A stretch of DNA of 64,000 nt from Microbacterium soli (GCF_039539005.1 NZ_BAABCP010000001.1:1054001-1118000); one strand, 5' to 3'. Shown: positions 44,472-53,892, counted from the stretch's first letter. Made by a program: numbers and translations. The notes: generated by a model from the sequence alone, not told the origin.

Positions 44472-45508
44472 AGCTCACGCACCTTCTGCCTGCGGACGAT
44501 CCAGATGAAGATCGGGGCGCCGATGACCGCCGTGACGATGCCCACCTGGATCTCCTCCTCGGACGCGATCAGTCGTCCGACGATGTCGGCCGCCAGCAGG
44601 AGCACCGCACCCGCCATGGCCGACAGCGGCAGCAGCCAACGATGGTCGGTGCCCACCAGCATCCGGCACAGATGCGGGATGACGAGGCCGACGAACCCGA
44701 TCGGTCCGGCGATCGCCGTCGCCGCACCGGCCAGCACCACGGCGCCCAGGGCCGAGATCAGGCGGGTGCGGAGCACCCTCTCCCCCAGGCCCGCCGCCAG
44801 ATCGTCGCCGAGTGCGAGGGAGTTCAGGCCGCGCGCGCAGGCGGCGCAGATCAGGGCGCCGGCGGCGAGCACGGGGACGACGACGGCGATCTTGGTCCAG
44901 TCCGCACCGCCCACGCCGCCGATCTGCCAGGACTGCCACGCCTGCAGCAGCTCCACCCGGGGCAGCATGACGGCGCTGATCAGCGAGGCGAAGGCCGCCG
45001 AGGTGGCGGCGCCGGCGAGAGTGAGCTTGAGCGGAGTGGCGCCCCCGCGCCCCAGCGACCCGACCGCGTAGACGAAGACCGCGGCGGCCGACGCGCCGAC
45101 CACAGCCACGGCGATCTGCCCCCAGGCGCTGGTCACGCCCAGGAACGCCAGCCCCAGTACGACGGCGAGGGAGGCGCCGTTGGTCACACCGAGGATGCCG
45201 GGATCGGCCAGCGGATTCCTCGTGACCGCCTGCATGGCGGCTCCCGAGACGGCCAGGGCCGCACCGACGAGCACCGCGAGCACCGTCCGGGGCACGCGCT
45301 TGACCACGGCTGCCCTGCCCAGGGTCTCCTCGTGACCGGCGAGCCCGGCCAGGATGTCGGAGAGGCTCACCGCGCGCATCCCGAACGACACCGACAGCAC
45401 CACGAGGATGATGAGCACCGCTCCTCCGGCGACCAGCCACAGCGTGCGCACCGTCACCGGATGCCGCACCGCCGCGGCATCCGGTCGAACGGATGCGACA
45501 GCGCTCAC
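44468..45508 (-). CDS. FecCD-family siderophore permease (first)
   Basis: About 346 residues from GTG 45508, which overlaps the stop of the binding-protein gene as GTGA; the frame is open further upstream inside that gene. RVPRTVLAVLVGAALAVSGAAMQAVTRNPLADPGILGV is the family signature. It pairs with the second permease as a heterodimer in ferric-siderophore import. Confidence 0.93.
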   Translation of the reverse strand: MSAVASVRPDAAAVRHPVTVRTLWLVAGGAVLIILVVLSVSFGMRAVSLSDILAGLAGHEETLGRAAVVKRVPRTVLAVLVGAALAVSGAAMQAVTRNPLADPGILGVTNGASLAVVLGLAFLGVTSAWGQIAVAVVGASAAAVFVYAVGSLGRGGATPLKLTLAGAATSAAFASLISAVMLPRVELLQAWQSWQIGGVGGADWTKIAVVVPVLAAGALICAACARGLNSLALGDDLAAGLGERVLRTRLISALGAVVLAGAATAIAGPIGFVGLVIPHLCRMLVGTDHRWLLPLSAMAGAVLLLAADIVGRLIASEEEIQVGIVTAVIGAPIFIWIVRRQKVREL

Positions 45509-46530
45509 TGTCCGGACAGCGGGGCCGCCAGCAGGGCGAAGTAGTCGTCGATGCCCCACGGGATGGACAGCGGCGAGGGGTTCGCGGATGCCGCCAGCGG
45601 TGTGGCATCGGGCAGGATCGCCACGTGGCCCGCGGCGATGGCCGGGATCTTCGACAGCAGCGGGTCGGCCTGCAGCGTGGCGATGAGCGAGTCGTCGCCG
45701 TAGCCGACGAACACGTCGACGTCGTCGAGCTCGTCGGCCTTCTCGGAGCTGACGGTGAGGTAGAAGTCGGTGCTGTCGGCGTGCGCGTCGACGATCGACG
45801 GCATCGGCAGACCCGCCGCGGCGAGGAACCCCGGGCGCGTGTCGGCGGCCGTGTAGTAGCCGACCTGGCTGAGATCGCTCGGGTCGAGATAGGAGAACAG
45901 CACCTTCTTGCCCTTGAGCGCACTGTGCGCCTCCAGCGCCGCGGCGACCTCGCCGTGCAGCTCGTCGATGAGCTCCGCGCCCTCCTCCGCCAGCCCGAGG
46001 GCGGCGGCGTTCATCCTGATCATGTCGTCGACGGACGTGCCCCAGGCCACGCCGGGATAGGCGACGACGGGCGCGATCTTCGACAGCGTGTCGTACTCCT
46101 CCTGGGTCAGCCCGGAGTACGCGGCGAGGATGACGTCGGGGTCGGTGTCGCTGACGGCCTCGTAGTCGATGCCGTCGGTGTCGTCGAACAGCACGGGCGT
46201 CTCGGCCCCCAGCTCCTCGAGCCTGTCCTCCACCCAGGGCAGGACACCGTCGCCGTCGTCATCGCCCCAGGTGGCCTTGCTCATGCCGACCGGCACGATC
46301 CCCAGCGCCAGCGGCACCTCGTGATTGGCCCAGGCGATGGTCGCGACGCGCTCGGGCTTGGCGGGGATGACCGTCTCGCCGTAGACGTGCTCGATCGTCA
46401 CCGGGAAGCCGGCATCCGCTCCTGTGTCGGCATCGGCGGCGGCCGTGTCGGGCGCGGAGCCGGAGCAGGCCGCCAGGCCGAGGACGAGAGCGGTGGCCGC
46501 GACGGCGCCGAGGATTCGGGAAGTGCGCAC
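45505..46530 (-). CDS. Siderophore-binding lipoprotein (FecB/FepB-like)
   Basis: 341 residues from GTG 46530, with AAGGA a few bases upstream; the frame is open to 46863 but that part reads as non-coding. The lipoprotein signal ends in LGLAACSG. The class III binding fold shows RVATIAWANHEVPLALG and a YEAVSDTDPDVILAAYSG segment. It delivers a ferric siderophore to the two permeases encoded downstream. A DtxR box lies about 45 bp upstream. Confidence 0.93.
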   Translation of the reverse strand: MRTSRILGAVAATALVLGLAACSGSAPDTAAADADTGADAGFPVTIEHVYGETVIPAKPERVATIAWANHEVPLALGIVPVGMSKATWGDDDGDGVLPWVEDRLEELGAETPVLFDDTDGIDYEAVSDTDPDVILAAYSGLTQEEYDTLSKIAPVVAYPGVAWGTSVDDMIRMNAAALGLAEEGAELIDELHGEVAAALEAHSALKGKKVLFSYLDPSDLSQVGYYTAADTRPGFLAAAGLPMPSIVDAHADSTDFYLTVSSEKADELDDVDVFVGYGDDSLIATLQADPLLSKIPAIAAGHVAILPDATPLAASANPSPLSIPWGIDDYFALLAAPLSGQ

Positions 46531-46573
46531 AGGCGTTCCTTCACTGTGAGAGGGCAGGGGTGCTGAAGTCAGC

Positions 46574-46592
46574 GTAGGTAAGCCTACCCTTA
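46574..46592 (-). promoter_or_regulatory. DtxR/IdeR iron box of the siderophore importer
   Basis: GTAGGTAAGCCTACCCTTA resembles the DtxR consensus TTAGGTTAGCCTAACCTAA in both half-sites. It is upstream of the binding-protein gene, so the four-gene importer should be iron-repressed. Confidence 0.75.
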
Positions 46593-46661
46593 CTCCATTG
46601 TCACGCTCAAGGGTGTGACAGATCCTCGTGCTGCTGCCGGTCCCGAGGAGGCCGGCCCGGC

Positions 46662-47786
46662 TCAGTGGTGGAACAGGCGCAGTCCCGTCGTGACGAGGGG
46701 GATGCCGTGCTCGGCGGCGGCCGCCGCGACCTCGTCCGAGCGCGTCGAGCCGCCGGGCTCGACGATCGTGCCCACGCCGAACTCCGCGGCGTGGTCGACG
46801 TTGTCGCGGAACGGGAGGAAGCCGTCCGAGACGAGGGTGACGTCGTCGAGCCGCTGTGCCCACTCCGCTCGCCAGCCGTCATCGCCGTACCGGCCCGCGG
46901 CCTCCGCACCGAAGAGCCCCTCGAACTCGACGAGCTGCGCGCGGGTCATCTCGGCGCCGGCGAAGCGCACCTGCCAGTTCAGGCGGTCCTGCCTGCGCAT
47001 CCCCTCGACGGTCGGCAGCTCACGGACGAACGGATGCCGGCGCAGCCACCACACGCGGGCCTTGGCCCCCGCGAGGCGCACGCAGTCGACGCGGTTCTGC
47101 TGCCCGGCGCCGATGCCGACCGCCGCGCCGTCGCGCACGAGCACGACGGAGTTCGACTGCGTGTAGCGCGCGGTGGCCATCCCGAGCAGGGCGTCGCGGC
47201 GGTGGCGCCCGTCCAGCACGCCCGCCGGGAGCGCGGCGGCCAGGTCCGCGGCATCCCGGTCCTGCTCGATGACGGTGCCGAGCACCTCACGACGCTCGCG
47301 CGCCGGCGGCGCCCAGTCGGCACCGGCCTCGAAGACGAGGAACCGGCCGGACTTCTTCCCACTGAGGACGCCCACCGTGCCCTCCTCGTAGCCGGGGGCG
47401 ATCACGGCGTCGCAGATGACCGTGCGCAGGAACTCCGCGGTCTCGGCATCCACCGGCCGCGACAGCGCCACCACGTCCCCGAAGGACGACTTCGGGTCGG
47501 CATCGCGGGCCCGCACGTAGGCCGAGATCAGGGTGTCCTCACCCACACCGGACGTGCGCCAGGTCTCGGCGGCGACCTCGTCGACGGGCCCGGCCAGGGC
47601 CGCACCCGCGGGGGACACGTGCTTGAACGACGCCGCCGCGGGGAGGCCACCCGCCTCATCGGCCTCGCGCACGAGCGCGAACGCGTTGAGCGCGTCGAGG
47701 TAGTTGATCAGCGAAGGCTCGCCGTTGAGGACGGCGGGGCCGCCTTCGACCGAGGCGGACTGGTGCGGATTCATTCCGTAGCGCAT
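46662..47786 (-). CDS. Stand-alone AICAR formyltransferase (purH-type)
   Basis: 374 residues. It carries only the AICAR formyltransferase part of PurH: RYGMNPHQSA at the very start, SFKHVSPAGAA, SYVRARDADPKSSFGD-type segment, GKKSGRFLV, SNSVVLVRDGAAVGIGAGQQNRVDC and the C-terminal SDGFLPFRDN. The IMP cyclohydrolase half that normally precedes it is absent. It transfers a formyl group from 10-formyl-THF to AICAR. ATG 47786 was chosen because GGGAG stands 5 nt upstream; ATG 47798 is in frame. The cyclohydrolase must come from another gene. Confidence 0.85.
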   Translation of the reverse strand: MRYGMNPHQSASVEGGPAVLNGEPSLINYLDALNAFALVREADEAGGLPAAASFKHVSPAGAALAGPVDEVAAETWRTSGVGEDTLISAYVRARDADPKSSFGDVVALSRPVDAETAEFLRTVICDAVIAPGYEEGTVGVLSGKKSGRFLVFEAGADWAPPARERREVLGTVIEQDRDAADLAAALPAGVLDGRHRRDALLGMATARYTQSNSVVLVRDGAAVGIGAGQQNRVDCVRLAGAKARVWWLRRHPFVRELPTVEGMRRQDRLNWQVRFAGAEMTRAQLVEFEGLFGAEAAGRYGDDGWRAEWAQRLDDVTLVSDGFLPFRDNVDHAAEFGVGTIVEPGGSTRSDEVAAAAAEHGIPLVTTGLRLFHH

Positions 47787-47992
47787 GGATGCTCCCATCT
47801 GTCGTGATGGGCACCCAGGCGGTCGATGCCGTGTTCTCGCGCTCCCTGCCGGTCATCCGGCTTCGCCAGTCGCCCACCCAGGATACCGGCCGCCGCTGAG
47901 GTGATGTCCTCACCGTGGAGCGGGGCGCCGGAGGGGCTGTGGCAGGCGGGCAGGGTACGGCGGGCGGCTGCCTGCGCGACTACCGTGGACGC

Positions 47993-49030
47993 ATGCGCTT
48001 CCCCGCCGCGATCCGTGCCGCACGCCGTGCACCGCTCCTGCAGGTGCTGAAGTCGGCCGCGGCGACCATCGCCGCCTGGTTCCTCGCCGCGTGGCTGATG
48101 CCCGGCCCGCTGCCGGTGTTCGCCGCGATCGCGGCACTGCTGGTGGTGCAGCCCAGCGTGAACCAGTCGCTGTCCAAGGCCGTCGAGCGCAGCATCGGCG
48201 TCATCGTCGGCGTCGTCATCGCCGTGCTCCTGAGCGCGCTGCTCGGCCCGCAGGGCTGGGTGGTCCCGGCATCCGTCGTGGTGGCGATGCTCGTCGCGTG
48301 GGCGCTGCGCGCGTCGACGGGCACGGGGAACCAGGTGGCGATCTCCGCGGTGCTGGTGCTCGCACTGGGTTCGTCGAGCCCCGACTACGCCACCACCCGC
48401 ATCATCGAGACCCTCATCGGCGCGGCAGTCGGGTTCGCCATCAACGTCGCCGTCGTCCCTCCCGTGCTCACCTCCCCCGCCCGCCGGGACATCGGGCTGC
48501 TGGGGCGCGAGCTCGCGGCGTCCCTCGACCGTCTCGCCGACGCGCTGCCGAGCACCAGGACGAGCGCCGAGCTGCACGAGCTGCTGCTGCAGGCGCGTCT
48601 GCTGCGCCCCATGAAGGACGCCGCCGAGGCATCCCTGGCATCCGCGGAGGAGTCGCTGTCCCTGAACCCCAGGAGGTCGCGGCACCGGGACGAGCTCGTC
48701 GAGCTGCGCGCGCTGTTCGATCGTCTCTCCCCGGTGACCACGCAGGTGATCGGGATGACCAGGGCGTACTTCGACCACTACGACGACTCGCTCGTCGGCG
48801 ACCCGTTGGTGCGGGCGATCGCCGAGCAGCTGCGGCGCGCCGGGCACGACACGCGCCTGGCCGTCCAGCGGGCGGATGCCGCACCCGAGCCCGATGTCCT
48901 GACCTCGGCGGTGCCCGCGCTCACCGCCCCGCTGACGACGCGCCCACCCGCACCCGAGCACTGGGTGCTGATCGGGTCGCTCATGGAGGACCTCCGCCGC
49001 ATCCACGGCGAGCTGCGCGACGAGGTCTGA
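47993..49030 (+). CDS. FUSC-type aromatic-acid-exporter-like membrane protein
   Basis: 345 residues. About six membrane helices in the first 150 residues, including WFLAAWLMPGPLPVFAAIAALLVVQPSVNQSL and a GNQVAISAVLVLALGSSSPDYA stretch, then a long helical cytosolic domain. The pattern matches the FUSC/ArAE superfamily; the exported compound is unknown. ATG 47993 follows TACCGT (47981-47986) by 6 bp, so the message should be leaderless. It is divergent from the purH-type gene. Confidence 0.85.
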   Translation: MRFPAAIRAARRAPLLQVLKSAAATIAAWFLAAWLMPGPLPVFAAIAALLVVQPSVNQSLSKAVERSIGVIVGVVIAVLLSALLGPQGWVVPASVVVAMLVAWALRASTGTGNQVAISAVLVLALGSSSPDYATTRIIETLIGAAVGFAINVAVVPPVLTSPARRDIGLLGRELAASLDRLADALPSTRTSAELHELLLQARLLRPMKDAAEASLASAEESLSLNPRRSRHRDELVELRALFDRLSPVTTQVIGMTRAYFDHYDDSLVGDPLVRAIAEQLRRAGHDTRLAVQRADAAPEPDVLTSAVPALTAPLTTRPPAPEHWVLIGSLMEDLRRIHGELRDEV

Positions 49031-49042
49031 TTCGGCGGCGGG

Positions 49043-50674
49043 TCAACGCGCGGCGCGGACGATGTGGCTGCGGGCGTGCGCGACGGCGGTGCCCAGCTCG
49101 TCGAAAAGATGGTTCTGGTGGCGCAGTGAGCGCAGCACCCCCACATGCTCGGCGAGCTTGAGATGCCGCGGCTGGATGCCCTTGACGAGCACCGTGATGC
49201 CGCGGCGCTCCAGCGATACGATCATGTCGGTGATCACCTGCGCGCCGGTGGCATCGAGGATCTGCAGCTGCGACATCCGAAGCACGACCACCTCGATGTC
49301 GCGCAGCGCGATGACGCGCTCCATCATCCGCTCGGCGGCGCCGAAGAACAGCGCCCCCTCGATCCGGAACACGGCGATGCGCTCGTCACCGGGCTGTGCG
49401 GCGCCGGGCAGCTCCTCGCGGTGCACGCCGCTGGCCTTGGCGAGCTGGCGCAGCGCGAAGAATCCTGCCGCGAGCACGCCGATCAGCACGGCGTAGACGA
49501 GGTCGACGCTGACGGTGATGATCGCGGTGACGACGAAGACCACGGCATCCGATCGCGTCGATCCCATCACCGCACGGACCGTCGACGGGGCGACCATGCG
49601 GCACGAGGTCACCATGAGCACCCCCGCGAGCGCCGCCAGCGGGATCTGCGAGACGACGGCCGCGCCCACGAGCACGACGGCGAGCAGCAGCAGTCCGTGC
49701 GTGATGGCGGCCAGTCGCGTGCGCGCGCCCGCACGGATGCTGACCGCGGTGCGCGCGATGGCCCCGGTGGCCGGCATCCCGCCGAAGAACCCGGCGGCGA
49801 TGGACGCCAGGCCCTGTCCGACCAGCTCCCGATCGGCGTCGTAGGCGCCGGTGTCGGAGATGCTGGCGGCGACACGGGCTGCCAGCAGCGATTCGATGGC
49901 GGCCAGCGCCGCCACGGCGAGTGCCGGACCCACCAGTCCCGCCGCCACCCCCAGGTCGAGCGCGGGCAGGACCGGCGCGGGAAGGCCGACGGGAAGCTCG
50001 CCGATGACGTCGACGGGCATGTCGAACACCGCGGCCAGGAGCCCCGCGACGACGATGGCCACCAGCGAGCCCGGGAACTTCGGGGCGACCTTCAGCGCGA
50101 TGAGCATGATCGCCACGACGATGCCCAGCAGCAGCAGCGACCAGCCCAGCTTCGGCCAGGTCACGGTCATGAGCGACTGCACGGCCGCGACGGCGGCGTT
50201 GGTGCTCTCCCCCGGCTCGGTTCCGGTGCCGGTGGGAACCTGCTGCAGGAAGATGATGATCGCGATGCCGAGGGTGAAGCCCTCGATGACCGGCCAGGGG
50301 ATGTAGCTGATCGTGCGGCCGAGCTTGAGGAGTCCGCCCAGCAGCACCATGATCCCCGACAGCAGGCAGATCATCGCCAGCGCCCCGGGGCCCTGCGTGG
50401 CCATGATCGGCGCGAGCACGACGACCATCGCCCCGGTGGGCCCGGACACCTGCACGTTGGAGCCGCCGAAGATCGCCGCGACGATGCCGGCGATGATGGC
50501 CGTGACCAGTCCGCTCTCCGCCCCGGCTCCCGAGCTGACGCCGAAGGCGAGGGCCAGCGGCAGCGCGACGATCCCGACCGTGACGCCGGCGAGAAGGTCG
50601 CCGCGCCAGGTGTGCGGCACTGCCCGGTAGTCGGTGCGGGACGGAAGCAGTGCGAGCAGGTCCCGCGGGCTCAC
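49043..50674 (-). CDS. SulP-family anion transporter with STAS domain
   Basis: 543 residues: a membrane domain of about 12-14 helices (GVTVGIVALPLALAFGVSSGAG near residue 32) and a C-terminal STAS domain from about 430 (VVLRMSQLQILDATGAQVI). The family carries sulfate, bicarbonate or related anions. The GTG start overlaps the stop of the ArsR gene. The coupling to an ArsR regulator is unusual for sulfate or bicarbonate uptake and hints at control by a stress signal. Confidence 0.93.
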   Translation of the reverse strand: MSPRDLLALLPSRTDYRAVPHTWRGDLLAGVTVGIVALPLALAFGVSSGAGAESGLVTAIIAGIVAAIFGGSNVQVSGPTGAMVVVLAPIMATQGPGALAMICLLSGIMVLLGGLLKLGRTISYIPWPVIEGFTLGIAIIIFLQQVPTGTGTEPGESTNAAVAAVQSLMTVTWPKLGWSLLLLGIVVAIMLIALKVAPKFPGSLVAIVVAGLLAAVFDMPVDVIGELPVGLPAPVLPALDLGVAAGLVGPALAVAALAAIESLLAARVAASISDTGAYDADRELVGQGLASIAAGFFGGMPATGAIARTAVSIRAGARTRLAAITHGLLLLAVVLVGAAVVSQIPLAALAGVLMVTSCRMVAPSTVRAVMGSTRSDAVVFVVTAIITVSVDLVYAVLIGVLAAGFFALRQLAKASGVHREELPGAAQPGDERIAVFRIEGALFFGAAERMMERVIALRDIEVVVLRMSQLQILDATGAQVITDMIVSLERRGITVLVKGIQPRHLKLAEHVGVLRSLRHQNHLFDELGTAVAHARSHIVRAAR

Positions 50675-51033
50675 GAGCGCACCGGGATCTCGGGGAGGCC
50701 GTCCTGCTCGATCAGCTGCCGCTGGGTCGTCTGCAGGATCTCACCCAGCAGTGCGCGAGCGACGCGCAGCAGGTCCGCCACCTCGGGGTAGGCGAGCCGG
50801 TAGAACACCAGACTGCCGCGCCGCTCCGAGTCGACGAGCCTGTTGCGCCGCAGCACGGCCAGATGCTGGGAGACGTGCGAGGCCTCCAGCTCGGTCACCT
50901 CGAGGAGTTCGGAGACGGATGCCTCGGGTGCCGCCGACAGGACTTCCAGGATGCGGATGCGGATGGGGTGCGCCAGTCCCTTGAACAGGCCCGCCTTGAC
51001 CTCGTACAGCGGGCGGGTCAGGTCGCTCAGCAT
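50671..51033 (-). CDS. ArsR-family regulator without metal-site cysteines
   Basis: 120 residues. Winged helix with LAHPIRIRILEVL, then the recognition helix region LEASHVSQHLAVLRRNRLVDSERRGSLVFYRL. The ELCVCDL-type cysteine pair of metal sensors is absent, so it may sense something else, as BigR/SqrR-like or SdpR-like members do. ATG 51033 chosen; the frame upstream is the shadow of the helicase. Translationally coupled to sulP by a GTGA overlap. An inverted repeat lies about 90 bp upstream. Confidence 0.88.
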   Translation of the reverse strand: MLSDLTRPLYEVKAGLFKGLAHPIRIRILEVLSAAPEASVSELLEVTELEASHVSQHLAVLRRNRLVDSERRGSLVFYRLAYPEVADLLRVARALLGEILQTTQRQLIEQDGLPEIPVRS

Positions 51034-51123
51034 CCGTCTCCCCTCGGTCGTGCTGCGGTGCGCGCCGCATCCCACGTGCGCTGCGTGATTCCGCCGTGCG
51101 CGGGCACCCCGCACCGCGCACGA

Positions 51124-51141
51124 TATGACGACTTCATCATA
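51124..51141. promoter_or_regulatory. Inverted repeat upstream of the ArsR-type gene
   Basis: TATGA-N8-TCATA, with outer bases also partly symmetric. The A/T-rich form is typical of ArsR-family operators. It lies between the divergent arsR-sulP operon and the helicase. Confidence 0.5.
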
Positions 51142-51150
51142 CCGAAAGAT

Positions 51151-51196
51151 TCGGGGACGCCCGCCCGGGTTCCTCGGGGACGCCCGTCCGGGTTCC
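51151..51196. repeat. Tandem direct repeat, 2 x 23 bp
   Basis: 51151-51173 and 51174-51196 are adjacent copies with one mismatch in 23. They lie about 45 bp upstream of the helicase start, next to the ArsR-type inverted repeat. Confidence 0.8.
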
Positions 51197-51240
51197 TCGG
51201 CGGCGGGGAACGGAGCGCGAGGTGGGAGGATCGAGGCATC

Positions 51241-53733
51241 ATGCTTCTCGATCCCGCCTCCGTCCGCGACGCCGATGCGGATGCCGTGTACACGGCCTTC
51301 GTCGAATGGGCGGAGTCCACCGGCATCAGCCTCTACCCCGCGCAGGACGAGGCGGCCATCGAGATCGTCTCCGGGCAGAATCTCATCCTGTCCACCCCCA
51401 CGGGCACCGGGAAGTCGCTGGTCGCCGTCGCCGCGCACTTCTCCGCCCTGGCCGCCGGGCGCCGCAGCTACTACACGGCCCCCATCAAGGCGCTGGTCAG
51501 CGAGAAGTTCTTCAGCCTCGTCGACATCTTCGGGGCGGCGAACGTGGGGATGGTCACCGGCGACTCCGCCGTCAACGCCGACGCCCCCATCGTGTGCTGC
51601 ACGGCGGAGATCCTCGCGAACCTCGCGCTGCGCGAGGGGCCGGATGCCGATGTCGGCCAGGTCGTGATGGACGAGTTCCACTTCTACGGCGACCCCGACC
51701 GCGGCTGGGCCTGGCAGGTGCCGCTGCTGACCCTCCCGCAGGTGCAGTTCGTGCTCATGTCCGCCACGCTCGGCGACGTCACCGCACTCGCCGACGACCT
51801 CACCCGCCGCACGCACCGCGAGACCGCCGTGGTCACCGGTGTCGAGCGCCCCGTGCCGCTGCACTACTTCTACGAGACGACGCCCATCCACGAGACCATC
51901 GACGACCTGCTGCACACCGACCGCGCCCCGGTGTACGTCGTGCACTTCTCGCAGGCGGCCGCCATGGAGCGTGCGCAGGCGCTGGCCAGTGCGAAGGTCG
52001 CCACCCGCGAGCAGCGGGACGCGATCGCGGAGCTGATCGGCGGGTTCCGGTTCACGACCGCCTTCGGAAAGACCCTCTCGCGGCTGCTGCGGATGGGCAT
52101 CGGCGTGCACCATGCGGGGATGCTGCCGAAGTACCGCAGACTCGTGGAGCAACTTGCCCAGCGCGGCATGCTGCGGGTGATCTGCGGCACCGACACGCTC
52201 GGCGTCGGCATCAACGTTCCCATCCGCACGGTGCTGCTCACCGCCCTGACGAAGTTCGACGGCACCCGGATGCGGCAGCTGAACGCCCGCGAGTTCCACC
52301 AGATCGCCGGGCGGGCGGGCCGGGCGGGCTACGACACGGCGGGCACCGTCGTCGTGCAGGCGCCCGAGCACGAGACGGAGAACCTCGCGGCGCTGCGCAA
52401 GGCCGGTGACGACCCGAAGAAGCGCCGCAAGATCATCCGGAAGAAGGCACCGGACGGATTCGTGTCCTGGGGCGAGCCGAGCTTCCGGAAACTGGTGGAC
52501 TCGGAGCCCGAGACCCTGACGTCCCGGATGCAGATCACCAGTGCCATGATGCTCAACGTCATCGGGCGCGGCGGCGACGTCTTCGCGAATATGCGCGCAC
52601 TGGTATATGACAATCACGAGCCGCGCGACAGGCAGCGGATGCTGGCGCTGCGCGCCCTCGGGATCTATCGCACGCTCCGCGAGTCCGGCATCGTCGAGGA
52701 CGGCCCCGACGGCATCCGCCTGACCGTCGACCTGCAGCCGAACTTCGCACTCAACCAGCCGCTGTCGCCGTTCGCCCTCGCGGCGTTCGACCTGTTGAAC
52801 CCGGACTCGCCGTCGTTCGCGCTGGACGCGATCTCGATCGTGGAGTCGACGCTCGACGACCCGCGGGCGATCCTGTCGCAGCAGGAGTTCATCGCCCGGG
52901 GCGAGGCCGTCGCCGCCATGAAGGCGGAGGGCATCGAGTACGAGGAGCGCATGGAGCTGCTCGAGCAGATCACCTGGCCCAAGCCGCTGGAGGAGCTGCT
53001 GTCGGCCGCATTCGAGACCTTCAGCGCCGCGCAGCCGTGGATCCGCGACTTCGAGCTGCACCCGAAGTCCGTCGTGCGCGACATGTACGAGCGAGCCATG
53101 TCGTTCGGGGAATATGTCGCGTTCTACAAGACCGCACGGTCGGAGGGGGTCGTGCTGCGCTATCTCTCGGATGCCTACCGCGCAGCCTCCCAGACGATCC
53201 CCGAGCACCTGAAGAGCGAAGAGCTGCACGATCTCATCGAGTGGCTCGGCGAGCTCGTCCGTCAGGTGGACTCCAGCCTGCTGGACGAGTGGGAGGAGCT
53301 CGTCGCCGGCACGGACAACGGCCGGGTGGATCGCCCGGAGGAGGAGGTCGTCCCGCCTGCACCGAAACGGCTCACCACCAACATCCGCGCGTTCCGCACC
53401 CTCGTGCGCAACGAGCTGTTCCGCCGCGTGCAGCTCGCCGCACGGGAGGATGTCGCGGCTCTCGCCGAGCTGGACGCCGATTTCGGTGCTGAGGCGTGGG
53501 ATGCGGCCCTGGACGCGTACTTCGCCGAGCATGATGAGATCCTCACCGGTGCCGACGCCCGCAGCTCTGCGCTGCTGATCATCGAGCAGGGCGCCGCGGA
53601 GTGGTCCGTGCAGCAGATCCTCGACGACCCCGCGGGCAACCACGACTGGCGCATCTTCGCGACGGTCGATCTGGCCGCCTCCGATGAGGTCGGCGCGGCC
53701 GTCGTCCGCGTCACCGGCGTGCACCGGCTGTAG
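51241..53733 (+). CDS. Ski2-like DEAD/DEAH-box RNA/DNA helicase
   Basis: 830 residues. Walker A TPTGTGKS (52-59), motif II DEFH (144-147), SAT motif III, and motif VI HQIAGRAGRAGYDTAG near 350. The C-terminal half (from about 480) matches the DUF3516-type extension of actinobacterial helicases. It unwinds RNA or structured nucleic acid with ATP; relation to HelY/Mtr4-like enzymes suggests an RNA role. ATG 51241 was chosen; the frame is open upstream through the arsR region on the other strand. Confidence 0.9.
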   Translation: MLLDPASVRDADADAVYTAFVEWAESTGISLYPAQDEAAIEIVSGQNLILSTPTGTGKSLVAVAAHFSALAAGRRSYYTAPIKALVSEKFFSLVDIFGAANVGMVTGDSAVNADAPIVCCTAEILANLALREGPDADVGQVVMDEFHFYGDPDRGWAWQVPLLTLPQVQFVLMSATLGDVTALADDLTRRTHRETAVVTGVERPVPLHYFYETTPIHETIDDLLHTDRAPVYVVHFSQAAAMERAQALASAKVATREQRDAIAELIGGFRFTTAFGKTLSRLLRMGIGVHHAGMLPKYRRLVEQLAQRGMLRVICGTDTLGVGINVPIRTVLLTALTKFDGTRMRQLNAREFHQIAGRAGRAGYDTAGTVVVQAPEHETENLAALRKAGDDPKKRRKIIRKKAPDGFVSWGEPSFRKLVDSEPETLTSRMQITSAMMLNVIGRGGDVFANMRALVYDNHEPRDRQRMLALRALGIYRTLRESGIVEDGPDGIRLTVDLQPNFALNQPLSPFALAAFDLLNPDSPSFALDAISIVESTLDDPRAILSQQEFIARGEAVAAMKAEGIEYEERMELLEQITWPKPLEELLSAAFETFSAAQPWIRDFELHPKSVVRDMYERAMSFGEYVAFYKTARSEGVVLRYLSDAYRAASQTIPEHLKSEELHDLIEWLGELVRQVDSSLLDEWEELVAGTDNGRVDRPEEEVVPPAPKRLTTNIRAFRTLVRNELFRRVQLAAREDVAALAELDADFGAEAWDAALDAYFAEHDEILTGADARSSALLIIEQGAAEWSVQQILDDPAGNHDWRIFATVDLAASDEVGAAVVRVTGVHRL

Positions 53734-53743
53734 CCGGGCGCCC

Positions 53744-53836
53744 CGATCTTCGGCCACTCCGATCCACGGCCAGTGTTGCAATATGCGGCCGTTTCTGCCG
53801 CATCCGTCCTCCGATCGCAACAGTGGCCGAAAATCG
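53744..53836. repeat. Compound hairpin between convergent genes
   Basis: Outer arms 53744-53758 and 53822-53836 pair with one mismatch over 15 bp. Inside, GTGTTGC- and GCAACA-like stretches pair, and an inner stem 53783-53789/53797-53803 (ATGCGGC/GCCGCAT) closes a 7-nt loop. It may terminate both the helicase and the SDR gene, but its length and layering resemble a mobile or RNA hairpin more than a simple terminator. Confidence 0.65.
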
Positions 53837-53892
53837 TGACGGACAGGTCTGACGACGGATGCCGGGGCCCACCCAGACGACGGAAGCCACCC

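Noticed and set aside
50671..53820. Over 1000-codon open frame antisense to the helicase
   Set aside because: Only its last 120 codons (the ArsR regulator) look like protein. The rest is the shadow of the helicase gene.
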